From the NCBI GenBank assembly GCA_038257095.1, contig JBBSJQ010000019.1, positions 19,905 through 83,904 of the forward strand: a stretch of 64,000 nt of DNA. Reading direction: 5' to 3'. Below the pieces are notes generated by a model that did not search any database, was not told the origin of the DNA, and worked only from the letters and a program-made list of their open reading frames with translations. A program made the translations under genes and the position numbers. Shown in pieces: positions 34,803 to 42,167 of this stretch. How positions within the stretch are numbered: the stretch's first letter is position 1; each line of letters starts with the position of its first letter. The DNA is from Paraconexibacter sp038257095. Its GTDB lineage: Bacteria; Actinomycetota; Thermoleophilia; Solirubrobacterales; Solirubrobacteraceae.

Positions 34803-35234
34803 ATGACGTCCCGCACCGTCCGCACCACGGGAGCCGAGCAGACCGAGGCCCTCGCCGCCGAGCTCGCCGGCGATCTGCGGCCCGGCGACGTCGTGCTCCT
34901 GCGCGGCGACATGGGTGCCGGCAAGACGACGTTCGTCCGCGGTGCCGCCCGCGCACTCGGCGCGACGGGCCCGGTCACCAGCCCGACGTACACGATCGGC
35001 CGCCGCTACGACGACGCGACGCCGCCTGTCGCCCATCTGGACCTCCACCGGCTCGTGTCGCTGGACGACGAGGACCCGGGACTGCTGGACGACTACGTCA
35101 CCCCCTCCACGGTCGCCTTCGTGGAGTGGCCGGAGATCGCCGCCGGCACGCTGCCCGGCGTCCGCTACGCGGTGACGCTCGAGCACGTCGCCCCGCAGGA
35201 GCGCGACGTGACGATCCGGGTGGTCCCGTCGTGA
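34803..35234 (+). CDS. tsaE: tRNA threonylcarbamoyladenosine biosynthesis ATPase TsaE
   Basis: TsaE is the ATPase that drives the TsaB-TsaD complex making t6A37 on tRNAs that read ANN codons. The 143-residue protein has a Walker A P-loop RGDMGAGKTTFVRGAA at about 35-50, VTSPTYTIGRRY (switch region), HLDLHRL and VAFVEWPE (Walker B/W-P-E), all family hallmarks. ATG 34803 is used; GTG 34794 is an alternative. TAGCCT (34788-34793) ends 9 bases before it. It begins an unbroken chain of eight genes ending at 40009, each overlapping the next by 4 bases. Confidence 0.95.
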   Translation: MTSRTVRTTGAEQTEALAAELAGDLRPGDVVLLRGDMGAGKTTFVRGAARALGATGPVTSPTYTIGRRYDDATPPVAHLDLHRLVSLDDEDPGLLDDYVTPSTVAFVEWPEIAAGTLPGVRYAVTLEHVAPQERDVTIRVVPS

Positions 35235-35926
35235 GCGTCCTGCTGGGCCTCGACACCGCCACCGCCCACACGGTGGTCGGCCTGCGCCTGCCCGACGGCA
35301 CCGTGCTGTCGCGGCGCCACCGGCCCGGGCCCGGTGAGCGTCCGGGTCACGTCCAGCAGCTGCTCCCGCTCGCCACCGAGGTCCTCGCGGAGGCCGGCGT
35401 ACGGTGGGCCGACGTGACGCGGATCGCGGTCGGCATCGGGCCCGGCACGTTCACCGGCCTCCGTATCGGCGTGGCGACCGCCCGGGCCCTCGCGTCGACG
35501 GCGGGCGCCGAGCTGGTGGGCGTCTCGAGCCTGGCCGCCGTCGCCTCCGCGGGCTCGGCGGACGGTCCGGTCGTAGCCTGCCTGGACGCCCGGCGCCGGG
35601 AGCTCTTCGCCGCGGCCTGGGACTCCGCGGCCGACGCCGCCGACGGCCGGGCACCGCACACCGGGCCGGTCGCGGTCGAGCCGGCGCTGCTGGGCGGGCT
35701 CGTCGCCCTCGGCGGCACGCTCGCGGTCGGGGACGGCGCGGTCCTGTACCGCAGGGTCCTGGAGGCCGGGGGCGCCGTCGTGGCGCCCGACGACGACCCG
35801 CGTCACGACGTCGATCCGTCGGCGCTGTGCGCGCTGGGGGCCGCGGGGACCCCGGAGACGGACGTCCTGCCCGCCTACGTGCGCCGCCCGGACGCGGTCC
35901 CGACCGCGCTGAGGCCGACCCCGTGA
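35231..35926 (+). CDS. tsaB: t6A complex subunit TsaB
   Basis: TsaB is the ASKHA-fold partner of TsaD in threonylcarbamoyl transfer to tRNA. The 231-residue product begins VSVLLGLDTATAHTVVGL and has HVQQLLPLATEVL, IAVGIGPGTFTGLRIGVATA and DARRRELFAA, the conserved phosphate-loop and dimer-interface regions. Like other TsaB proteins it lacks the metal-binding histidines of TsaD. It overlaps tsaE and rimI by 4 bases at each end. The C-terminal part is Asp/Pro-rich and variable. Confidence 0.95.
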   Translation: MSVLLGLDTATAHTVVGLRLPDGTVLSRRHRPGPGERPGHVQQLLPLATEVLAEAGVRWADVTRIAVGIGPGTFTGLRIGVATARALASTAGAELVGVSSLAAVASAGSADGPVVACLDARRRELFAAAWDSAADAADGRAPHTGPVAVEPALLGGLVALGGTLAVGDGAVLYRRVLEAGGAVVAPDDDPRHDVDPSALCALGAAGTPETDVLPAYVRRPDAVPTALRPTP

Positions 35927-36507
35927 CCGTGGAGGCCGACCGGGCGGGGACCCGGATCCAGCGGCTGCGCTACCAGGACCTGCCGCAGGTCATCGCGATC
36001 GAGCGGCGGGCGTTCCCCGCACCATGGTCGCTCGCGATGTTCGTGCTGGAGATCAGCAAGGCCGCCGGCGTCTGCCTGGGCGCGTGGCGGGGGGAGGAGG
36101 AGCTCTCCGGCTACTGCATCTGCAGCCGCTACGACACGATCTGGCACGTGATGAACATCTCGGTGGACCCCGACCTACACCGCAGCGGGGTCGCCACCGC
36201 GCTGCTGGACGACCTCTTCGAGCGGATCCCCGAGCCGACGGAGCAGTTCACGCTCGAGGTCCGCCAGAGCAACCTGCCCGCCCTGCGGCTCTACGAGCGC
36301 TACGGCTTCCTGATCGCCGGCGTGCGCAAGCGGTACTACCAGGACAACGGGGAGGACGCGTACATCATGTGGCGTACCGCCTCGACGCTCGAGGGCAGGC
36401 TCGACGACGTCCCGAACGCCGGCCCCGTGCTCCCGTCGCCGGGGACCGCCCGCCCGCCACTGCGGGCCCCCGTCCAGGGCGGGCGCGGCCCGGAGCGGAC
36501 GTCGTGA
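35923..36507 (+). CDS. rimI: Ribosomal-protein-alanine N-acetyltransferase RimI
   Basis: RimI is a GNAT-fold enzyme that acetylates the N-terminus of ribosomal protein S18 and some other proteins. The 194-residue product shows LPQVIAIERRAFPAPWS (W loop), SVDPDLHRSGVATALLDDLF with the acetyl-CoA-binding (Q/R)xxGxG/A motif, and EVRQSNLPALRLYERYGF with NxxAxxLYxxxGF. The last 40 residues are a Pro/Arg-rich extension beyond the normal 150-residue domain. Placement between tsaB and tsaD is a widely conserved order. Confidence 0.94.
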   Translation: MTVEADRAGTRIQRLRYQDLPQVIAIERRAFPAPWSLAMFVLEISKAAGVCLGAWRGEEELSGYCICSRYDTIWHVMNISVDPDLHRSGVATALLDDLFERIPEPTEQFTLEVRQSNLPALRLYERYGFLIAGVRKRYYQDNGEDAYIMWRTASTLEGRLDDVPNAGPVLPSPGTARPPLRAPVQGGRGPERTS

Positions 36508-37508
36508 GCGCGGGCCTGGTCCTGGGGATCGAAACGAGCTGCGACGACACCTGCGCGGCGGTCGTCGGGCCCGAGGGCGACATCCGGTCCAACGTCATCT
36601 CCTCCCAGGGCATCCATGACGCCTACGGCGGCGTCGTCCCCGAGATCGCCTCGCGCCACCACCTCGAGCGATGCACCGCCGTGGTGGACGACGCGCTCGC
36701 CCGGGCGGGGGCGACCCTCGGCGACGTGGGCCTCGTCGCGGTCACGCAGGGACCGGGACTGGTCGGCGCCCTGCTGGTCGGGCTGAGCACCGCGAAGGCG
36801 ATCGCGGCGGTCCGGGGCCTGCCGCTGGCGCCGGTCGACCATCTGCAGGGCCACGTGAGCGCGAACTTCCTGCAGGTCGGTGACGACCCGCCGTTCGACC
36901 CGCCGTTCCTCTGCCTGGTCGCCTCCGGCGGCCACACCTTCCTCGCGCAGGTCGACGACCACCAGGGCTTCACGGTCCTCGGCCGCACGCTCGACGACGC
37001 CGCGGGGGAGGCCTTCGACAAGGGCGCACGGCTGCTCGGCCTGCCGTTCCCAGGCGGGCCGCATCTGCAGCGCGCTGCGCTGGACGGGGATCCCTACGCG
37101 TTCGCGTTCCCGACCGCCGCGAAGGTCACGGGTCTGGACTTCTCCTTCAGCGGGCTCAAGACCGCCCTGCTGTATGCGGTGCGGGACCTCGGCCCGCAGG
37201 AGGCGGAGCGCCGGCACGCCGACCTCGCCGCGAGCTACCAGCACGCGATCGTCGAGACGCTCGTGCTGCGCGTCGAGCGGGCGCTGCGGGACACCGGCGC
37301 CACGCGGCTGGCGATCGGGGGCGGCGTGGCCGCCAACGGCCCGCTGCGGGAGCGGCTCGCCGGGCTCGGGATGACGCTCAACGTCCCGCCGGGCGAGCTG
37401 TGCACCGACAACGCCGCGATGATCGCGGCGGCCGCCCTGCACCAGGAGCCGCTGCCCGCCGGCACCCACCTCGCACTCGACGCCTACCCGACCGGGACCT
37501 TGGCGTGA
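36504..37508 (+). CDS. tsaD: tRNA N6-adenosine threonylcarbamoyltransferase TsaD
   Basis: TsaD transfers the threonylcarbamoyl group from TC-AMP to A37 of tRNA. The 334-residue product has LGIETSCDDTCAAVVG at the N-terminus, VVPEIASRHHLE, VTQGPGLVGALLVGL, the metal ligands VDHLQGH (HxxxH), CLVASGGHT, GEAFDKGARLLGLPFPGG, DFSFSGLKTA and a late metal ligand in ELCTDNAAMI. All key residues are present. GTG 36504 overlaps rimI by 4 bases and the stop overlaps the glutaredoxin gene by 4. Confidence 0.97.
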   Translation: MSAGLVLGIETSCDDTCAAVVGPEGDIRSNVISSQGIHDAYGGVVPEIASRHHLERCTAVVDDALARAGATLGDVGLVAVTQGPGLVGALLVGLSTAKAIAAVRGLPLAPVDHLQGHVSANFLQVGDDPPFDPPFLCLVASGGHTFLAQVDDHQGFTVLGRTLDDAAGEAFDKGARLLGLPFPGGPHLQRAALDGDPYAFAFPTAAKVTGLDFSFSGLKTALLYAVRDLGPQEAERRHADLAASYQHAIVETLVLRVERALRDTGATRLAIGGGVAANGPLRERLAGLGMTLNVPPGELCTDNAAMIAAAALHQEPLPAGTHLALDAYPTGTLA

Positions 37509-37750
37509 TCACCGTGCACGTCCGCGAGGGCTGCCATCTCTGCGACGACGCGCTGGAGCTCCTGCGCCCGCTCGCCGCGGAGTTCACGGTCGGGGTGGAG
37601 GTCGTGGACATCGAGGCCGACGACGACCTGCACCGCCGCTATCTCGAGCGCATCCCCGTCGTCAGCCTCGACGGCGACGAGCTCTACGACTTCTTCGTCG
37701 ACGAGCAGGACCTCCGCACCAGGCTCCGGCATAGACTGGGGGGTCGATGA
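37505..37750 (+). CDS. Glutaredoxin-like protein (DUF836 type)
   Basis: The 81-residue thioredoxin-fold protein begins VITVHVREGCHLCDDALELL with redox pair C10-x-x-C13, then VEVVDIEADDDLHRRY, the cis-proline segment RIPVVSLDG and DFFVDEQDLRTRL. This is the small glutaredoxin-like/DUF836 group; substrates are unknown. It sits between tsaD and rex with 4-base overlaps on each side, which suggests a link between thiol status and the redox regulator or the tRNA enzymes. Confidence 0.88.
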   Translation: MITVHVREGCHLCDDALELLRPLAAEFTVGVEVVDIEADDDLHRRYLERIPVVSLDGDELYDFFVDEQDLRTRLRHRLGGR

Positions 37751-38412
37751 GCACGACCGAGCCCACGGATGCCGCCGAGCCGGACGACCTCAGCCCCGAG
37801 CGTCTGACGCTCGGCGTCGCGGCGCGGCTCTCGCGGTACCTGCAGGTGCTCACGCAGGCCAAGAAGATGGGCAAGGAGACGATCTCCTCGCAGGAGCTCA
37901 GCGACTACACGCACGTGAACTCCACGCAGATCCGGCGGGACCTCAGCGGCTTCGGCAAGTTCGGCAAGCGCGGCGTCGGCTACAACGTCGAGTCGCTCGT
38001 GTCCCAGATCCGCGGGATCCTGCGGACCGCCGGCCAGCACAACATCGCGCTGTTCGGGGCCGGTCACCTCGGCCGGGCCATCGCGTCGTCGGACATCTTC
38101 GCCGACCACGGCTTCCGGGTCGTGGCGATCTTCGACGCGGACCCCGGGAAGGTCGGGATGGAGGTCGGGCCGCAGACGGTCCGCCACGTCGACGAGCTGC
38201 CGGCGGTCGTCGAGGAGGAGGACGTCGTGGTCGGGGTCCTCGCCGTTCCGCCGGCCGCCGCCCAGGCGCTCGCCGACGACCTCGTCGCCGCGGGCGTCAA
38301 GATCATCTTCAACTACTCCGAGACCCTGCTCCAGGTCCCGCCGGAGGTGACCGTCCACACCTCCAGCCCGGCCGTCGACCTGCTCTACGCGCTCTACTTC
38401 TACCTCACGTGA
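37747..38412 (+). CDS. rex: Redox-sensing transcriptional repressor Rex
   Basis: Rex is a homodimeric repressor that binds NADH/NAD+ and derepresses respiratory and fermentative genes when NADH is high. The 221-residue product has an N-terminal winged helix (SRYLQVLTQAKKMGKETISS, then VNSTQIRRDLSGFGKFGKRG, the recognition helix), a Rossmann core with NIALFGAGHLGRAI, IFDADPGKVG, and a C-terminal swapping helix (SSPAVDLLYALYF). It matches the family over its entire length. No Rex operator (TGTGAxxxxxxTCACA type) was found in the window, so its targets are probably elsewhere. Confidence 0.96.
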   Translation: MSTTEPTDAAEPDDLSPERLTLGVAARLSRYLQVLTQAKKMGKETISSQELSDYTHVNSTQIRRDLSGFGKFGKRGVGYNVESLVSQIRGILRTAGQHNIALFGAGHLGRAIASSDIFADHGFRVVAIFDADPGKVGMEVGPQTVRHVDELPAVVEEEDVVVGVLAVPPAAAQALADDLVAAGVKIIFNYSETLLQVPPEVTVHTSSPAVDLLYALYFYLT

Positions 38413-39596
38413 TCGACGTCGCCGCCGCCTTCGAGGCGTACGCCACCTCGGTCGACCGTACGGTCGGCATCGAGGAGGAGTTCGCCATCCTGGACCCCGC
38501 CACGCTGGACCTCGCGCCGCGCTACGAGGAGCTGCTGGACGCCTGCCAGGCCGACGGGCCGCTCGCGGCGTCGGTCAGCGGCGAGCTGATCTCCAGCGAG
38601 ATCGAGATCCGCTCCGGCCGCGGCGAGGACGTCCACGACGCCCTCGCGCGCCAACGCGACGTGCGGGGCCGTCTCTTCGCGCTGGCCAAGCACAAGGACG
38701 CCCTGCTGGGCTCGCAGGGGACGCACCCGTGGGCGGACTACCGCGAGCAGCCGAACATCGATACCGAGCACTACCGCCGGGTCGTCGACGGGCTGCAGTA
38801 CGTCGCGCGCCGCAACAACACCTTCTCCCTGCACGTCCACGTCGGAGTACGTGACGCCGATCGGGCGGTCCGGGTCTGCGACCGCCTGCGCGGCGTGCTC
38901 CCGACGCTGCTGGCGATCAGCGCCAACTCGCCGTTCCTGGACGCCCGGGACTCCGGCCTGCACTCCGCGCGCACCCAGTCCTTCACCAGGTCGTTCCCGC
39001 GCTGCGGCGTCCCGGACGCCTACGGCTCCTGGCAGGTGTACGCGGACTACGTCGACCTGCTCGTGCGGACGAACTCGATCGTCGAGTACACGCAGGTGTG
39101 GTGGTCGATCCGGCCGCACTTCAGCTTCGGGACGGTCGAGGTGCGCATCTGCGACGCACAGGCCGATGCCGCCGAGGCGGACGCCGTCACCGAGCTCGTC
39201 GTCGCCTGCGTGGCCCAGGCGGCCCGCGACGAGGATGAGGGCCGCGCGCCCGTCGGGGGCCACGCACTCCAGCGCCGCCTCATCGAGGAGAACGTCTGGC
39301 GGGCGATCCGCTTCGGGATGGACGGCAGCCTCCTCGACCTCGACCGGCTCGTCGAGGAGCCCGCGGCCGCCGCACGCGACCGCCTGTGGGAGTGGACGGC
39401 ACCGGTCCGGGCCGAGCTCGGCCTCACCGATCTGCGCCTGCCCGCGCGCAACGGGGCGCAGCGTCAGCGCGCCCTGCTGGCCGAGGGTGCCACCATGGAG
39501 GAGGCCTTCGCGGCCTCCGTGCAGGAGACGCAGGTCACCTACGCCGGCAGAGCGCCGGCCCTTCCGCAGACGCCCCAGGAGGCACCGTCCCGATGA
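38409..39596 (+). CDS. GCS2-type carboxylate-amine (glutamate-cysteine) ligase, YbdK family
   Basis: The 395-residue protein belongs to glutamate-cysteine ligase family 2 (YbdK/EgtA-related), which forms an amide bond between the gamma-carboxyl of glutamate and an amine using ATP. Motifs: VGIEEEFAILDPATLDL, SGELISSEIEIRSG, GTHPWADY, NTFSLHVHVGVRD, ISANSPFLDARDSGLHSART and IRPHFSFGTVEVRICD. Actinobacteria generally use mycothiol or related thiols, so the acceptor amine may not be cysteine. It overlaps rex by 4 bases and the DUF1844 gene by 4 bases. Confidence 0.9.
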   Translation: MIDVAAAFEAYATSVDRTVGIEEEFAILDPATLDLAPRYEELLDACQADGPLAASVSGELISSEIEIRSGRGEDVHDALARQRDVRGRLFALAKHKDALLGSQGTHPWADYREQPNIDTEHYRRVVDGLQYVARRNNTFSLHVHVGVRDADRAVRVCDRLRGVLPTLLAISANSPFLDARDSGLHSARTQSFTRSFPRCGVPDAYGSWQVYADYVDLLVRTNSIVEYTQVWWSIRPHFSFGTVEVRICDAQADAAEADAVTELVVACVAQAARDEDEGRAPVGGHALQRRLIEENVWRAIRFGMDGSLLDLDRLVEEPAAAARDRLWEWTAPVRAELGLTDLRLPARNGAQRQRALLAEGATMEEAFAASVQETQVTYAGRAPALPQTPQEAPSR

Positions 39597-40009
39597 GCAC
39601 CCCGCCCGACGACATGCCCATGCCCCTCGGTCCGGACGGCGAGCCCGTCTCGGAGGAGGAGCTCCGAGCCGCCTACGAGGCGCAGCTGAAGGAGCTGCGC
39701 GTCGAGGACGTCGTCGTCCAGACCCTCGTCTCGCTGATCAATCTCGCCGGCCGCAAGGCGGGCCTCGCCCCCGGGACCGAGGACGAGCGCGATCCCGAGC
39801 AGCTGCGCATGGCGATCGACGGCTCCCGTGCGTTGCTGGCCCTCGTCGAGGACCAGCTCGGCCCCGATGGCGCCTCGCTCAAGGAGGCGCTCTCGCAGCT
39901 GCAGATGGCCTACGTGCAGATGGGCGGGACCGCGCCCGAGGCGACGCCGGAGCAGCCCGGCGCCGCCGCCCCGGAGCCGCCGAGCCGGCTCTGGGTCCCC
40001 GGCCAGTAG
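39593..40009 (+). CDS. DUF1844 family protein
   Basis: The 138-residue protein is acidic and soluble. Its core VVQTLVSLINLAGRKAGL, PEQLRMAIDGSRALLALVED and LKEALSQLQMAYVQM matches the DUF1844 pattern (F-x-x-L-x-x-L-A...A-x-x-x-I-D-x-L-x-x-L-x-x-K...L-x-x-L-R-x-x-Y). The function of DUF1844 is unknown; it is small, helical and common in many phyla. The C-terminal 30 residues are Pro/Ala-rich. It ends the 4-base-overlap chain that starts at tsaE, and 47 bases follow before the permease operon. Confidence 0.75.
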   Translation: MSTPPDDMPMPLGPDGEPVSEEELRAAYEAQLKELRVEDVVVQTLVSLINLAGRKAGLAPGTEDERDPEQLRMAIDGSRALLALVEDQLGPDGASLKEALSQLQMAYVQMGGTAPEATPEQPGAAAPEPPSRLWVPGQ

Positions 40010-40028
40010 ACCTGGACGGCATGCGCGC

Positions 40029-40049
40029 GCGGGAGGCGTAGACTCCCGC
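40029..40049. promoter_or_regulatory. Hairpin/promoter region before the APC permease operon
   Basis: GCGGGAG (40029-40035) pairs perfectly with CTCCCGC (40043-40049) around a 7-base loop, between the DUF1844 stop and the permease ATG. TAGACT at 40039-40044 falls in the loop and right arm and could be a -10. The element may be a terminator for the tsa-rex operon, a promoter for the next, or both. Confidence 0.4.
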
Positions 40050-40056
40050 CGCGCAC

Positions 40057-41967
40057 ATGGCAGAACGCCGCCTCCACGGCCTCCAGCGGGTCCTCGGCAC
40101 CAACGCGCTCTTCTCGACCGCCTACGGCAACGTCGGCTCATCGATCTACTACGCGCTCGGGCTCGTCGCCAGCTACGCGCTCGGTCTCACGCCGGTGGTG
40201 TTCATCATCACCGGCTTCATCTTCTACCTGACGGCCGCGACCTACGCCGAGGCCACGGCGATGTACCCGGAGGCCGGCGGCTCCTCGAGCTTCGCGCGGC
40301 GCGCGTTCAACGAGTTCGTCTCGTTCTTCGCCGCCTGGGCGCAGATGCTCAACTACGTCATCACGATCGCCATCTCGGCGTTCTTCGTGCCGCACTACCT
40401 CGGCAGCCTGTTCTGGGAGCCGCTCCGCTCGGCGCCGGGGGACATCATCTTCGGCATGGGCGTCATCGCCGTCCTGTGCCTCGTGAACGTCCGGGGGGTG
40501 GAGGAGTCGGCGGGCGTCAACATCGGGCTCGCCCTCGTCGACTTCGCGACCCAGCTGCTGCTGGTCGTCGCCGGGCTGTTCCTCGTCTTCAGCCCAGAGA
40601 CGCTGATCGACAACGTCTCGTTCGGCGTGGCCCCGGAGTGGAGGGACTTCCTCGTCGCGATCCCGATCGGGATGATCGCCTACACGGGCATCGAGACGAT
40701 CTCGAACATGGCCGAGGAGGCCAAGGACGAGGCGACGACGATCCCCGCCGCCATCAAGCGCGTCGTCATCGCGGTGTTCGCGATCTACGCGCTGCTCCCG
40801 GCGATCGCGCTCAGCGCCCTGCCGGTCTACCAGGACGACTCGGGCGAGTACGTCACGAAGCTCGGTCTGCCCGAGGAGGAGGGCGGGTTCGCCGGCGACC
40901 CGATCCTCGGCGTCGTGGAGCAGATGAACCTGGGCTTCTTCCAGGGCGCCGGTGAGCTGTACGTCGGTCTGCTCGCCGCGACGATCCTCTTCATCGCGAC
41001 CAACGCCGGGATCATCGGCGTCAGCCGGCTCGTCTACTCGATGGGCCTGCACCGCCAGATGCCCGACCAGCTGCGCCAGCTGCACCCGCGGTACGGCACG
41101 CCCTGGCTCGGCATCCTGATCTTCGGCGGCGTCGCGTGCCTCATGCTGCTCCCGGGTCAGGCCGAGTTCCTGGGCAACATGTACGCGTTCGGCGCGATGC
41201 TGTCGTTCACGATCGCGCACATCGCGGTCGTTCGGCTACGACTGACCCAGCCCGACGTGGACCGGCCCTACCGGGGGCCCGGCAACATCACCGTCCGCGG
41301 ACGCACCTACCCGGTCTTCGCGCTCGTCGGCGGGACCGGCACCGGGCTGGCGTTCCTGACCGTCGCGCTGCTGCACCTCGACGTCGCGATCGCCGGCGTC
41401 GCCTGGCTGATCCTCGGCATCCTCGTCTACGTCGTCTACCGCCGCCGTCAGGGCCTGGACCTCACGACGACGACCAAGGTCGCCGTGCAGCGCAACGTCG
41501 TGGACCACGAGGCCGAGTACGAGAGCGTGCTCGTCGCCCTGGAGTCGCGCGCGTACTCGCCGGGGGCGATCGCCATGGCGCAGAAGGTCGCCGCCCGCCG
41601 CCGCCGCGGGATCCACGTGCTCGTGACGATCACCGTCCCCACCAGCTCGCCGATCGACGCGGAGCTGCCCGACCAGGAGCTCGCCGCCCAGGCGATCATC
41701 GAGCAGGCCAAGCTGCAGGCCGGGCGCCGCGTGAGCGGGCACGTCGAGAAGGTCCGGGCCGGACAGGCGGGCCGGCGCATCGTCGAGTCCGCGCGGGAGA
41801 TGCACGCGCGGGCGATCGTCATGCCGCTGCCCCCGCGCGGCACCCAGGGCACGGTCTTCGGCAAGACGCTGGAGACCGTGCTGGGCGAACGACCGTGCCG
41901 CGTGATCATCCAGTCCGACCCCGCGGACGCGACGCCACGCACCACCCCCGTGAGAGGCCGCGTCTGA
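40057..41967 (+). CDS. APC-superfamily permease with C-terminal universal-stress domain
   Basis: The 636-residue protein has twelve predicted helices in residues about 20-470 with APC signatures (GTNALFSTAYGNVGSSIYYA in helix 1, ATAMYPEAGGSSSFARRAF, GMIAYTGIETISNMAEEAKD). A cytoplasmic UspA-like domain follows (YESVLVALESRAYSPGAIAM to ETVLGERPCRVIIQSD, about 485-625). APC core plus USP-like tail is the architecture of KimA-type potassium/proton importers, and two TrkA-type proteins follow in the same operon. Potassium uptake is therefore the preferred inference, though amino-acid transport cannot be excluded. It overlaps the next small gene by 1 base (TGATG). Confidence 0.83.
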   Translation: MAERRLHGLQRVLGTNALFSTAYGNVGSSIYYALGLVASYALGLTPVVFIITGFIFYLTAATYAEATAMYPEAGGSSSFARRAFNEFVSFFAAWAQMLNYVITIAISAFFVPHYLGSLFWEPLRSAPGDIIFGMGVIAVLCLVNVRGVEESAGVNIGLALVDFATQLLLVVAGLFLVFSPETLIDNVSFGVAPEWRDFLVAIPIGMIAYTGIETISNMAEEAKDEATTIPAAIKRVVIAVFAIYALLPAIALSALPVYQDDSGEYVTKLGLPEEEGGFAGDPILGVVEQMNLGFFQGAGELYVGLLAATILFIATNAGIIGVSRLVYSMGLHRQMPDQLRQLHPRYGTPWLGILIFGGVACLMLLPGQAEFLGNMYAFGAMLSFTIAHIAVVRLRLTQPDVDRPYRGPGNITVRGRTYPVFALVGGTGTGLAFLTVALLHLDVAIAGVAWLILGILVYVVYRRRQGLDLTTTTKVAVQRNVVDHEAEYESVLVALESRAYSPGAIAMAQKVAARRRRGIHVLVTITVPTSSPIDAELPDQELAAQAIIEQAKLQAGRRVSGHVEKVRAGQAGRRIVESAREMHARAIVMPLPPRGTQGTVFGKTLETVLGERPCRVIIQSDPADATPRTTPVRGRV

Positions 41968-42167
41968 TGCCCGAGCCCCGGGACGTCCACCACCTGGCCA
42001 CGAGCCTGATGAGCGTCGTCATGGTCGTGCTCGGCCTGTTCATGCTGGTCTCGACCCTGGCGCGCGGCGGCGGTCCGCTCGCGCTCGGCGTCATCCTCGG
42101 CGTCGGGTTCGTGCTGGTCGGAGCCGGCCGGATCTACGTCGCCCGCTCGGGGACGAGGTCGTCGTGA
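41967..42167 (+). CDS. Two-helix small membrane protein between APC permeases
   Basis: The 66-residue protein has two hydrophobic helices, about residues 12-32 (LMSVVMVVLGLFMLVSTLAR) and 36-58, joined by a tight RGGGPL turn. No family is recognised. It is locked between the two permease genes: its ATG shares one base with the stop of the first, and its stop overlaps the GTG of the second by 4 bases. A role as small accessory subunit of the transporters is an inference from this position. Confidence 0.68.
   Translation: MPEPRDVHHLATSLMSVVMVVLGLFMLVSTLARGGGPLALGVILGVGFVLVGAGRIYVARSGTRSS

Noticed and set aside
34266..35186. Upstream in-frame extension of the GT4-flippase gene to a much longer protein
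   Set aside because: The extra part is antisense to tsaE and the LAXTG gene and has shadow composition; GT4 homology begins at GTG 34265.
40010..40056. Possible cyclic-di-AMP (ydaO) riboswitch before the APC/USP operon
   Set aside because: Only 47 bases are available and no riboswitch motifs are present; a simple hairpin is seen instead.
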